Source: Prunus persica
Taxonomy: Eukaryota > Streptophyta > Magnoliopsida > Rosales > Rosaceae
Direction of reading: 5' to 3'
DNA: 64,000 nucleotides
Assembly (NCBI RefSeq): GCF_000346465.2
Contig: NC_034010.1
Coordinates: 25,816,643-25,880,642, forward strand
Shown here: positions 49,900 to 62,570 of the stretch, in pieces
Layout: the number at the start of each line of letters is the position of its first letter
Numbering within the stretch: the stretch's first letter is position 1
Position numbers and translations under genes: made by a program
The notes under the pieces: model-generated
What the model was told of the DNA's origin: nothing
The model's input: the letters and a program-made list of their open reading frames with translations, nothing else
Database searches by the model: none

Positions 49900-52800
49900 T
49901 TAACTTATTGTAATAGCGCATTCAATCATAACCAGATGATTTGTTGTCGCGCCAATTCATTCTCATTTTATAGTTAACTTGTTTAGAAGTAGACAGCAAC
50001 ATGAAAAATAAGCCTTCATTTTGAACAAAGATATAGGGAATGGTGTCTCATGTCCCCTTAAAGCTCCCCTCTCCCTCACATGGAGGCATGTGATGTGAAA
50101 TAGCCATATCTTCCTAATTTGACCTCATTAGGAACAAAATCTTGTTTTGCTAAAGTCTATGTAAATTTAAGTGGCCTCTCTGCTCTGCAGAATTCTTCTA
50201 AGCTTGTTGTTCTGAGTGACCATCAACTATTTTACAACACAATTAGACTAGGGTGAACTGGGGGTGTAAAACTAAAGCACTAAAGGGAAATGCATGCATG
50301 GGAATGTCTAGATTATGACAAATTTCACTTATAAAAAAAGCAGATGATAGTTTTCCAAAGAAATAGGTAAGACAGCACATGATGCAGGATTATTTAACTA
50401 GAAACAATCGTAAAGATACCACATTTTTGTAACATTTTGTTTGGCATGAATGATAATTCTGCTATATTCCTACACCAGAAACATTCATGGACTTTTTTTA
50501 AAAAAGTAGATATTCTAATTAAGTAGGCAAATAGGACAGAGTGCATGTTAATTTCTATCAATCACAGTATAAATTAGTCAAACAATCCTACAACTTTGTG
50601 GGAAATGGAAATTAGTTTAACATTCTGATATGATATTGAAGATCTTTTGTGTAAGACAAAGGAAGGCATCCAAACCAGAGAATATATATACTTTCTCAGT
50701 CAACAGATACATTCAGGTGAGCCCAATTGGACCTTCTGCAGGCTAAGCAGGTAGATTCCAAACCTCCTTGCTTTTGCTTTTCACATGCCTTGGCGAAAAA
50801 GTTGCCTTACCACTACTGATTTAAATACCAGTTTCAGTTCATCTAGGTAAATTAACTGGAAGCATGTGATAGTATCTTTCAACTCAGTTGAACAGATAGT
50901 TAACTTTTAGATAAGATCATTATTCTATACTGCTGTAATTAATTTTGAAGTCTGCAATATTCAAATCTCTCATGGTACCCCAAACCAAGATTGAAGATTC
51001 TGTCTATGCAAATCTCATGGTATCTTTCATTTAGCTGTTTGAGTTTTTCAAGTTGGTAGCATTCACTGAGCACAAAGAAGTTTGACCTATTAATCATGAG
51101 CACTAATCACAAGCAAAAAGAAAGATATGTCGACAACGATGGTTTTGCTGATTAACAATGGACATCCTTTTTAGCATGAGCAAGTTTCGAAGGGTATATG
51201 TTTTCCCTCAGCCAGTTAGTAACATGGCATAACTTAAGGGAGCTGCTCCTCATTTTAATTTGGCGCTGCTAAGGTAATGATTACTTTTGGTGAAGCAAAA
51301 AAGGAGGGTTCAGTCAGCGGATTGTTCGAACTTTTTTTTCATAGGAAGTAGACTATGCAGGTTTTTGTTATAAGCAGAAAGCATAAATTGCTGCAAACGA
51401 AGATATAATTAAATGTTTGTTCATGGAGAATCATCAATTTGTGTGAAACTAATCAATGAGTGGAAGAAATCTCTGTCTGGGATTAGGGGCATGTGAGTGA
51501 AAGTACCACTGATAATAATATAGAAATACAGAGTGCAAGTAAATCAATCTAAGATTCAAAAAAATAAAAATCACCCACTCGGAAGGAAGCAGGGAAACTT
51601 TGCTGCTTCCCTGAAGCTTTGACTTAAAAACACAAGTGGTGATCAATGCCTGGCCTAACAGAAACAATGTGCTCCTGTTACATCTGGTACATCTAATTAG
51701 GACAAAATTTGAGACTATGTCCATTGAGTGCATATGGTTCACTTGTTTTGCTCACTGAATTAGAGTTGCCTAGACTTTCTGCTCAAGCATTGCACTTCTT
51801 TTATTGCTAAGAACTATATCAATTGTTTTGCCCTGGCTTTTATACAAAACTAATGAATCAATGATCTAGAAGAACATGCAGCAATACTTATACTATACAG
51901 CATATCGATTAAGTCTCTGCATGGTTTTTAATTCTGATAAGATGCAACGAACATTGGGATACAAAATCTCAAGAAATCATCATCGTAATTTTCGTTAATC
52001 ACTAAATCAGTCGAGAAACCGAAGTTATTGGAACAGAAAGATTATGTGCAATCAACTCAAAAGATTTCCTGCAGTTTCAAATCATATTAATGTTTTTGTT
52101 CTCTGTCCCTCTGATAGTAGAGGGTTTCACTTATATGCAGTCTTGTTGTGAATGTATGGTAATAATATCTGCATGGCTAAACACAGCAGAGGGGATAATG
52201 TTGGAAGCTTATTGACCCAAGACAGATTTTGCTGCATTAATAATTAAGAGGGAATTATTAGTTTTATTTGCCTTATTATGATTAAATCTTTCTTGTTTTT
52301 GGTTATTGAACTTTCTAGAGACAGCCAAATAAACCTAAAAATAAATGTTCAACAAAAATGTGGTCTAACAACTATACATGCTAACATAACCAAGAGTCTA
52401 AATGCTAGAGATTATGCCTACATATCATTAGCAAAATTAATTGTTTTCTGTTAGTTAATTAGCCCCCCAATATAAGCTTAATCAAGAGGCCAAAAGGCAA
52501 CAGATTAATTAAGACTCCATATATAATCAAATCAAAGATTCCACCTCTTCATTTGTTAAATTGGCTCTTGGAGAATCCGCATGTGCATGGCATCTAATTA
52601 AGCATAAACAAAACGCTTCTGGTGCGGCTGGTGAAGAACACTGTTGACTGGTCACCACTCACCACCAAGTTATCCAATTTCAAGCCAAATGATGAGGTGT
52701 GCATGCCATAGGGTCCACATGAAAATTTAAACAAAATAAAATAAATATTTTTAGAGTTCAGTGTCTCCCATCCCATTAACATGGCATGCCAAAAGCTGGC

Positions 52801-53920
52801 TGGTTGGCTGCGCTTTATTTTGCAACTGTTGCATAAGTATCAAATTTGCAGACACAGTAAAGGCTTATATATTATGATTTTCGATTCTCATGTATTTATT
52901 TCGTTGAAGGGTTTTTTTTGGATCAAACAATTCAATCAGCACAAAACAAAATATAATTAGAAGAGAGGAGAAAATATAATCTTTCTGCTATTTTGCCTCC
53001 ATCAAAATTGTTCAGTCAGTGGTCCCAAACACCTTGAATTTGACAAGAACAAAAGGAAAGGCCAACAACCGAGTAGGACAAACTGGATTAATCAATTGCT
53101 AAACTTGATTAATTGACTCTAATTAACAAGACTGAATTGACTAACTGCCCATGATCCTAGATGCCGCCTACTGTTTAAAGATTTAGGTTCTGCAATCTTT
53201 AGTATTTCAGTGGCTGCATGCATATATTTTTCATTTTTAATTAACAAAGAAAAAGCAAAACAAAGATACTCACATACAATCCAGTGGAAGAAAGCTTGAG
53301 GAATATTTCTATAGCCACTGTTCCCTGTTTCTTGAACATGGCATGTTTAAAGAGGGCTCTGCACTGCACCTCATTTTGCATGTATGTTATTATGTCAAGG
53401 ACTGAAAGAGACTTTAAAATCTACATGACTCAGTTGACCTTTTGTTCATCAAAGGAGATGTGAGAAAACTATAATCACTGTTCTTGGATTTCTAGCTTGC
53501 CCTTAGATTTTGTTGTTTTTTCAGAGAAGAGAAGACACATTTGTGAGTGGAAATGAAGCAATTGGCTAAGGAAAATCATCAGTTACAGAACCCTAATTGA
53601 ATTGTAAGCAGCTAAAGGTTTTCCTGTTTTTCCTTGATAAGTTGTCTGTGAGATATATATGATGTTTATTCATGCATGCATGAAAATGGATTGTGTGTTC
53701 GTCTAAATGCGTTTAACTAAATCAATGAGCTGAGACCATACATTTAAATGCAAGTTTTTGTTGTAATTAACTGCTACATAGTTAATTGATGGTTCATCTG
53801 GGGACACAATAAAACTTGAAGCATAAGCACCGGTTAAATGTAATCCCTAGGCTCATGATTTCGTTTCTTGAGATCACTAATTTGCCCTCAATTTTTCTTA
53901 CAGTTAATATCACTAGAAAT
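49900..53920. repeat. Tandem duplication, copy B (non-coding)
   Basis: Direct-orientation partner of copy A, immediately downstream, with many indels. An extra block near 52585-52790 with a TGGTGCGGCTGGTGAAGAAC core has no clear match in copy A. End blocks TTAATATCAC(C/T)AGAAAT at about 49838 and 53904 mark the right ends of the two copies. Confidence 0.85.
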
Positions 53921-56690
53921 CCTAAAACGTCATGTTTGTGACTAATATCGTCATAAAAGTTAAAACGACAATAATTATTTAGTCTAGTGACATTTATTAA
54001 TCTTTACTTTATATAAAGAAATAATGTATGCGAATCTCATGAGCGACAGTTATTTAATGGAAAGTCATACATACCTAGCTAGCTAGCTACATACATACAA
54101 AATTCTTCCTCCAAAAGCTTGATTACTTCTTTTGTGCTGCGGCCCAAGGAATCGAATGGTTTTAATTTTAAATTTCAATACATTTTTTTCCAAACAAAAA
54201 TTTATCTAAAACCCCCAATCCATATTACGTTTAATGTACACGTGTAGGAACCAGATCCTCGTTCGGACGAAAACGCTGACCTTTGACCAAAAAGAAGAGC
54301 ACGGAAGGGACTTTTGGTCTGAGCGACCGGGAACACAAAGCTTCCATTGTGCCGACCGACACGTGCAAAGCGAGACAAGCAAACTAAAATTTAACGCAGA
54401 AACCACCGTAAAAACTCTGGGCCCACTCCACGATACACTTGCCATGTGCACCATGTGATCTCACCCTATCCTTACCACTAAAATAAAAACATAATCTCCA
54501 TTTGCTTTTTACACCCTTTTTTTTTTTCTTTTCTATTTTTGTAGGTATGGGCCGTAGGGTAAACAAACCCGACCAATAAAAAAAAACTCATATATGCCCA
54601 TAATTTAAATTTAAAAAAAACTGAAAAATAAAAATAAAAATACCCATAAATAAAAACATTGAGATGTGATTTGTAGATTATTAATTAATAAATAATTAGA
54701 TAAATGCATATTATGCAAAAATTAAGTGGGTCAAATTAATTCATCAACCAAAATAAATCCAGGAAAATTTGGTAGCCCACCGTTAGGCCTCTACCTCCTA
54801 TGCCTAAAGGCCCAACCTACTCCAATTTAAAATCCAATATTATGGGAGGTAATATTATTCTTAAAAAGTCCAAGATTCCACTTCAAAATATCTTTCTAGA
54901 TGATAATGTGAATTCTTTTTCATTTTAATATATTAGCCTCTCGACTCGTTCTCACACGCACATCTATAATTTTTTTTCATTGTAGTTATTAGAAGATTTG
55001 TTAATCAACTAATTCATAATTTAGTTGTATCAAATTAATTCTTCACTTATTGATAATAAAAATTTTGGAAAAAATAAATGACTTGTATATTAACACAAAG
55101 AGCTCAATTTAGTACGCATAAATTGAGAAATGGTCCACATTGACGTTACCTAAAAAGAGAGCTCAATTTGGTGAGTAGGGTTATATTGAAGAAAAGTAGG
55201 TACAAGCCACCCCTATGAAATTTCCCATCACACCATAACATTGCATGCAATCAATTTGCCATGTCGATGATCACAACCATAGAATGATGGGCCTAGATTT
55301 TTGACACGTGGGTGAAGCTCAATGTAGCTCCTCTGATTGATCATGCCTTATGATAAGTCACTACGATGATCAAAGCCTTTTGCATTGATCAGGCCACGCA
55401 AAAGGGCATCCGCTGGCCCCCCAGTTTCACGTAAAGTCACATCCAGATAATCATTTTACCCACAGTAAAACACTTTTGCACAAAAGCCAATGGAATATAT
55501 ATATAAATAAACCCCAAAAAATATGAATTTTAAAAATTAAAAAAAAAATTCAGATTTTGGATCTTGAGTGAATTAATATGAAGAAATCATGCGGTATGGA
55601 ATGAACACAAACATGCGTCTGTCTTTGACAATAAAGATGTGGGACTCTCGAATGTTTGTGGATCCCATAATATGACAGAATTTATGTCAAATTCACAAAT
55701 TTTTTCTGAATTCCATAATCCACATTATGTGAGAGGTGGACTTTGTTGTCTCTCACACAAATAATTTTATGCATTACAATTATTCAATGGAGTGTGGAAC
55801 TAAATATAGAAAATGGTTAGTGTCTTTTTTATGGTAGACACAAACATATACACATGAACATTGTTTCTTGTTCATTTATTTTGTATTATCTTATAACTCA
55901 AGCGAAATTAAGGTTACCAACGTTAGAAAATCTCTGCCAACATGATTTACCCCAATAAAAAAAAAAGTCTTTATTTATATACCAGTGATCCTAGGTTCAA
56001 TTACTCATAGTGCATTAAGATAACAGTGTGTGCAAGTAAACCTTCTTCCTTCTTAACTACGGGGCCAAAAAAATGTTAAAACATCTCTCAAATTCGAATG
56101 ATTTATCGCTTTAAAGTGAAATTGGAGATGCTAACCACCTAAACTTCTTGCAAGAATAGACCTAAAAAAAGAACTTGGTGCAATAAAGTTTTACTTTTCT
56201 TGGCAGAGGAGTTAACTTTCAAAAAGGAGTACCTCTAAATTGATCCTGTGGAATCTAATCTTTTTCCTTTATCTCCCTCCTCCTCACCTCATCCTTCTCT
56301 CATAGCTGCAGTGCCCCTGAAGCTCCATAAAGGTCATTTTCCCCAAGCCCTAGACATGCACAGTTGCTTGCAGCAAGCAGCATCACAAGCAAAGTGAGAT
56401 TTTGCTGCATTAAAAGTTGCCTCTTTCTTTCTTTGACTGACCTAAGTAGCCCCATGACGTCTGCTTTGGAGCCCACCACACTAAAATACTATTATCTTGT
56501 AATAATAAACAACCAAAATAGATTATTATAAACCAAAAAAAATTTCCCAAAATTTTAACTTTCACATATAAATAAATAAATTTTAAAATTATAAATAAAA
56601 TAAAAAACAATTATGGTGGACCTCTCGAGGCAAAGAAGGCCCAGGTGATACCCACTGCCACACTCATCAGCAACCTCCATTGTATTTGTT
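53921..56690. other. Spacer between tandem duplication and RTFL gene
   Basis: AT-rich with no recognised gene. A slightly GC-richer patch at 54235-54460 contains ACACGTGTAGG, CGACACGTGCAAAG and TGACCTTTGACC motifs (G-box and W-box-like), which looks regulatory and not coding. A tRNA-like box B remnant (AGGTTCAATTACTC) lies near 55991. Confidence 0.5.
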
Positions 56691-56702
56691 TTTCCAACTC
56701 CT

Positions 56703-56710
56703 TATAAATA
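56703..56710 (+). promoter_or_regulatory. Candidate TATA box of the RTFL/DVL gene
   Basis: TATAAATA, 197 bases upstream of the RTFL ATG and followed by pyrimidine-rich leader sequence. Assigned by position and motif only. Confidence 0.6.
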
Positions 56711-56906
56711 CCAATGCTCTTCCGTCAGTGACTCAGTCTCCAAATTACTCAGCAAACCCACTGCTTTCGCACTTTGCTATATTCTGTCTTTCTCTTTCTT
56801 TGTTCGTCAAAGCCAAAGCCAAAAAAAAACCCCAAGAGATCAAAGATATCAACTTTAAAGCACCCACCTTTCAATTTCTAAACAAAATCCGTTCTTTCCT
56901 TCATTT

Positions 56907-57197
56907 ATGGCTTCTCTGTCTGCTACTGCAACTTCTACTGCTGCCACTACAAGTTCTCATCACCATCCACCGCCTTTCTACTTCGATGAGAAGTGGAAGC
57001 TGTCAAAGAAAGAAGGGTCGTCGAGATCGAGCCGTTCATCTTCTTGCCCTCTCATGAAAAGCTCATCGCAGTCGCGGAGAAGGTGTTCTTTTAGCAGAAA
57101 GTGTGCGAAGTTGGTGAAGGAACAGAGGGCTCGATTCTACATCGTGAGGCGCTGTGTCACCATGCTCATCTGCTGGAACGATTACAGCGATTCATGA
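56907..57197 (+). CDS. ROTUNDIFOLIA-like / DEVIL small polypeptide
   Basis: A single-exon 96-residue protein. The C-terminal RTF/DVL domain is unmistakable (about 63-92): RKCAKLVKEQRARFYIV followed by RRCVTMLICWNDY. The N-terminal half is low-complexity Ser/Thr/His/Pro-rich, with a conserved-looking FYFDEKWKLSKKEGS block that is shared by the longer RTFL members. RTFL/DVL peptides sit at the plasma membrane and limit polar cell proliferation in leaves and other organs; overexpression in known plants gives short, rounded organs. The start is the first ATG after the TATA box and leader. An overlapping frame from 57101 is spurious. Confidence 0.94.
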   Translation: MASLSATATSTAATTSSHHHPPPFYFDEKWKLSKKEGSSRSSRSSSCPLMKSSSQSRRRCSFSRKCAKLVKEQRARFYIVRRCVTMLICWNDYSDS

Positions 57198-59270
57198 GAG
57201 TGTTTGATGGACGAAGAAAACAGAGGGAAAACAGAGAAGGATCTAGAGAGAGAGAGAAAAGGGCGAAGGCACAATCTTTTTCCTCTGTTTGTGTTAGATC
57301 TTTTTGGGGTTTGTTTGCCGCAGAAAACCCAGTTCAGTTTCAGCCTTTTTTTCTTGAGGACTTGGCAGGAAGAGATAGATTTATACTTGTACATAAATTT
57401 TTGCTTTGTTTTTCTCGTTTATGGGTTAGATTTTTTTTGGGCTGTCAATCTCCAAACAAAGGAGATGGGTTCTTGATGTTATATCCACTGTGACTATCTG
57501 AGAATCATGAGAAGGATTTCAATGAAAATTAGTCAATTAGAACTTTGTGGTCTAATTCTAATTCATCCCCATCGCCATTCCCTTCTTTTATTTTTCATTT
57601 TCTTTGCCATTATGGTTTTGATTAGTTCTTGGTTTTCTGGGTTTACTTGAATTCTGAAATGGATTTTGAAGTGATGGGTTTGGTTCAAATATTTTATTCA
57701 GCAAAAAGAGGTGGGAGATTCCATTCAACTATATTGCAGCTGATGGAATTGTGGATCTGGTGAGCTTGGCTGACACAAGTAGTATTAAATCAATTATTAA
57801 ATTTGCATCTTCCCATTTTTCTAAGTTTTAAATTGAATCATGGATGTTAGAGATCAATATAAAAATGGGGGCAAAGTCTCAGTAGAAGATGGAGCAACAT
57901 GGGAGGGAGGGAGAGAGAGAGAGAGGCTCTCCAGAATTTGCACAAAAGATGCCTCCTTTCTTACATTACAATTTCAATGTTGTACAATTTTTGGTAAAAT
58001 TAAATTAAATTTTGTGTTCAAAATCTGTCATTTCTATGAATAAGGCTGATATTGCTGGAGAAGTAATTAGGAAGGCTCTGCCTCCAATGCCTGCTGGTGG
58101 TCGAAATGACCAATTTGTCCTGGGTTTGACCAGTTGAGGACCACTTTGACCTCCTATCTGGTGTATCTGCGTAGGGGCAGTTCCGAACCCTTTCCTGTGG
58201 CTTCGTCGTTTGTGTATATTTGCCATCAGATTCCCAAACTGCTCTGCTCAACATGTGACGTGTCTGATTAGCACGCATGTGTGGGGGTATTTTCGTCATT
58301 TTGTTCAATTTACAGCTGGTTTTGGTTCTTCGTTGTAGTTTTTATACTGTGGGTTTCGTGGTGTAGTGTGTCGTCATGGATCTGACCATTCGTTAAAATA
58401 AGGAAGCTTTTAGAAATCTCTTAAAGCTGAAAATTACTAAAGTAAGTAATCTGCACAGTTAAATACCAGACTTTGGAAATTTGAAAATATTTTTTTATAA
58501 ATAAAAGTGTCACAAAATTCAATTGCATTTTTTATTTTTTGGTATTTGCTTAAAAAATTAGGTGAATTATGGCTATGCTCGACTGGGATTGGCCAGTTGG
58601 CACAATGGCTGACAAGGCCGCACAACAGCTACACATGGTTTCACACACTCAAAAGCGCTTCCTTGTTAAGGAAAAAATGAAAAGAAAAAAGCACTAATGT
58701 TGCCGTAAGTAGATAATTTGCCCTTTAAGTCTACTATTCCCACAGTTTTTAATGAGATTAAATTTGATAAGAGTCCGGTATAACGTGTTATGCATACTAA
58801 CTTAGCCCGACGTGGAAAGAGTCGAATCTTCAACTATTGTGATTGCATTGCTGCGAGCTGCGATTATTTACCCTCTCTTTTGTACAAATTTCGCTATCAA
58901 ATTAAGACTTATTATATATTTAGATTTGACCCTACAATAAGATACGCATCTTTTTAAAACTAAAATAACCAGAGGTTAAGCAGCCATAAGGTGTGACCAC
59001 CTTTAGTTAGCGAGCTATTTAGTGTTTCAATTACATGAGTTTTTAAATCCGTTGAAAGCACTTTGTGGATAAGAACAAGTCAAATCCCGAGTATGGATTA
59101 ATCTCACCCTTCAAGTGTGGGAACTCCTCATAGTAGGTACGGTTGAGTCAAACTAATCATAACTCATGCATTACCATTTTCCACGCTTTTCTTACTTCAT
59201 TATTAGTACCGAATCAAACGCCACAAAGATTACAAGGTCGCCTCTCTATTGTTTTATTTTGTTCTTTGTT

Positions 59271-59334
<64 letters not shown>

Positions 59335-61550
59335 CTTTTTTTTTTAAATTTTATTGCCTTTATTTATCTGATGGTTGTAACTATCGGTTGAGGAGGTCAA
59401 ACATAAACTTTTGCTTTCCTCGATATGATATTTTTTAATGCACTTTAGTTTGAGGCAATCAAACAAACATCAATTCAAAAGATTATATTTGATTAAGGTT
59501 TTGAATGTTAATCATTGGAATTCAGCTTGGCGTGCTAAAGGACCGAAAAAGAACAAAAACAAAGGGGAAAAATGTTATCACATTGGTTTTTTGGAGAGGC
59601 AGTCCAAAGAACCCAATAGATTCAACAAGGAAAAGTGAGAATCAAATCTTCACGCAAATCTAAACCCACTTTAATTTAGATGATTAGAAATGTAATTAGT
59701 GGAAGTGTGGATGTCCCTTGGACCATATGTCAAATGGGTTTCTTTTTCTACCATTTCATTAACTTTAATAATTCATATACAGTATGCACCGAACAAATCG
59801 ACAATTTTAGTAAAAATTACGAATTATATATTTAAGCGTCCATTTAGTTGATAAAGATATGTTAAGCGCAAGAAGGTGAACAATGTCCTATCTAACCACT
59901 ATTTAATAAGTTAATATCATACAAATGCCAGAGTTGAGCTAGTGCCAGTAGTTGCTAACCATCAACGTATTGTGAGACCTACTTATTACATCAACGACTG
60001 ATAATCATCTCCATACGCTAGAGCGGTTAGTACCTCCCACTCCCAATACCTTTTTTTTTTTGGGGATGAAATACTGTGATTGATTTTTTATATAAATAGT
60101 TGTCAGATTTTTATAGAGACCGTCTCTCCCACGTGCGAATTAGAGTTTGACCCAAACGTTACTCAATAGCTGGAAATTTACAGTAACAGTGACAGCTTCG
60201 TTAAAAGCCCAGTAAATGAAACTGGTCCAAAAGTGGGCCGGATTAGAGTTAGGAAGCTTGTACGAGATTCTTGTTGGCAATGTCTGGTAGTTTACAAGCC
60301 CTGGCCCACCCTCTTATCCTTTCTCTTGGAAATGATCAATATATTCATGGTTGTGGGCCCATCTAAGGTTTTCCAATCTAAGAAATAAATAAAAACGAAT
60401 CTAAAGAAAAAGGAAAAATAAAGGCCCTTAAGTATAATGTTGGCAATTGGCATGAGTTTTGATATGATATGACATGATGTAGGGGTGCCTTGGTGGAACA
60501 TTCTGGAGCGTTTGGTCAATGGTCACATCAGGTACACACCAGCGTGCACGACATGATAAACGCATGGAATCTAATCTTGGACACGTGTATCTCAACACGT
60601 GGCACCTTATCGTTAGATGATCACCCTAATCAAAGAAACGTCCTGGGCCAATTTTGGACCATTTTTCTCTCTTGTGGGGTTTCTTCTGGGACTCAAGGTC
60701 ACGCGGGAGTCTGGGGGTGGGGTGTGGAAGGAACACTTGCATGAAGCCGGGTATTATTGTTTAGCTATTTTCGTGTGATAATTTTTTTACGTGACGTAAT
60801 TGATAGAGGATAGCAAAATAAAGCTACTCTCGTTACATTACAACCAAGTTTTTCTTGAGGGTAGGTACTAGGGTCCTACGTAGGTCCCGGTGTTGGTGTT
60901 GCATGCTTCATGCAGTGTCAAAATATCAACGTGAGTTTAGTCCTTTATATGAAATGAAAAGGGCCGAAAAGAAAGAAGAGAAAAGGGCCGCATTTGGGTT
61001 TAGTTCAACAAATTCTTAATGGGCCGTAGTCAAGCCTTTTAATTTGTACGACGGATGAAGAGTAGTCGTTTTCGAATCTCGGGATATGCTTTATGTCATG
61101 CGGTTGCGTTTCCTCGGAAAATAAAAGAGGAGTTTGGGACGCTTGCAAGAGTTGCTAGGGCATGCTTTTTGTGCGTGTGTAGTTTATTGTGTTTTGGGCC
61201 TCTATTTTCCACTAAACCCTAAACCACTCTCTCATCTCAAGTTCTTTTCTTCACTCTCAAAATGAGTTCTAAAATTTTCTTTGTATTCATCAATTAGTTC
61301 CTAATTTAGGTTTAGTCTCAAGTCTGAATTCTGAATTTGAAAAAAAAAAAAAAGTTAAATCAATATCATCATCATGCTTCATCACTTATTATAAGTAAAA
61401 TTCAAAAGTTGTTGGTTGGTCAAAGAATTAAACAAATTCACACTCCCCTATATTTCATGCCCTTTCTAAATCTTAAGAATGCATGATGTTTTGAGGCTTC
61501 CCCATAAATTAGAAATAGGCTAATTTTGCTCTGATAAAAAAATTGACTAA
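57198..61550. other. RTFL 3' UTR and long spacer
   Basis: The first 300-400 bases are probable 3' UTR. The remainder is AT-rich with a (CT)n microsatellite at 59275-59330 and several GGGCC motifs from 60237 to 61196. A telo-box cluster CTAAACCCTAAACC at 61213 with TGGGCC just upstream looks like a housekeeping promoter but no gene follows directly (see findings). Confidence 0.5.
59275..59330. repeat. (TC)n microsatellite
   Basis: About 28 TC units in spacer. Confidence 0.95.
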
Positions 61551-61554
61551 ATGC

Positions 61555-61785
61555 CAATGTGGATTGGTTTAGTTGGTAAGTTCCCTGCAGTATGTATAGT
61601 CCCACTAGTGTTCGAGTCCCACTGCTAGCAATTCTCGTTGGTGCGCGATCTATAATTTCATACATAAATTCATACTGGTGATAGCTGGTAGTTGGGTTGG
61701 GTGCCACGTATAAGTCCTTCTAATTCAAGATTGTGAATCTGTCCTAATATTGATTGTGAGAGTAGTCAATCACACCCTAAATTTT
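61555..61785 (+). mobile_element. tRNA-derived SINE-like element
   Basis: A Pol III box A (TGGTTTAGTTGG, 61565-61576) and box B (GTTCGAGTCCC, 61610-61620) are spaced about as in a tRNA, but the sequence does not fold as a functional tRNA and continues into a unique tail that ends in a T-run near 61775-61785. This is the layout of a plant SINE. Boundaries and target-site duplications were not resolved. Confidence 0.55.
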
Positions 61786-61929
61786 TTTTTCAACTAAAAA
61801 GAGAGACTAAATTTAAAGTCTCTATAGCTCCATCTGTGTGCTCAGCCACTTGTACTTTTCTAACATCACTTGAGCATCTGCTACATCACCCGCCACAAAG
61901 TGCGCGTGGGATTGGCATCGAATCATCGT

Positions 61930-62570
61930 GAATATAAGAACGCCAGGTTTCCTTGTTGAGCACAAACTTTACCAAACGCCCATGGCCACCGAAGCTCCCG
62001 GCTATACGACCCGATTTATCGTCTCCCTTTCAACCCGACAACCCGATTGCCCTGCTCCGTTTCGGAAGCTGCTATATTCCCTCGGAACGGGTCAGTCCTC
62101 CCCCCAACTCTCTCTCTCTCAAAACCACTGTTTATTTATTTATTTTTGCTTTCCTTGTTAATTTGGGATTGAAAGATAGTATTTGTTGAACTCTAGTGAA
62201 AACCTTAATCTGATTGGTTTCGAATCAATTTACTTGTTCATCTCTTTTTAGAAGAAGAAAATTATTTCTTTTGGAATTTTTTATTTGCAATTGGGGTTTT
62301 GATAAACCTTAGATTACAGGAGATATAATGTTAATTGTTATACACTTGTTCTAGTAGTATGAATGCATTAGAATTAAATTAATTAATCCTTAATTAATAA
62401 TAGTTGTGCCCAAAAGATAAATCCTTTTGGAGGGTTTTTGATGGATAAGTAATGATGTGGTAGCTTTGCCTGTAAATTGGGCTTATTTCCTATCCATTTT
62501 ATATTGTTGCGGCTCAATGTTTCCTTTTTATGACACGAACAGACCATTGAAGATTGCAAGTGTTGTAGCA
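61930..62570 (+). promoter_or_regulatory. Leader of the FKBP20-1 gene with probable 5'-UTR intron
   Basis: A GC-richer leader-like stretch (61930-62100) is followed by a probable donor (CGGAACGG/GTCAGT near 62089) and AT-rich intron-like sequence. An acceptor near TGTTGTAG (about 62568) directly precedes the ATG at 62571. Inferred from composition and splice signals. Confidence 0.45.

Noticed and set aside
55630..55645. ATGTGGGACTC resembling a second snRNA USE
   Set aside because: One base off the USE, with no TATA box at the right spacing and no snRNA sequence beside it.
57101..57493. 130-codon frame overlapping the RTFL gene
   Set aside because: It overlaps the clearly conserved RTF domain in another frame and reads low-complexity RE-rich sequence from the 3' UTR.
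59143..59438. Two overlapping frames through the TC repeat
   Set aside because: Their length comes only from the (TC)n tract (SLSLSL); no independent coding signal.
61565..61630. Possible tRNA gene
   Set aside because: Box A and box B are present but the acceptor and anticodon stems do not form, so it is better read as a SINE head.
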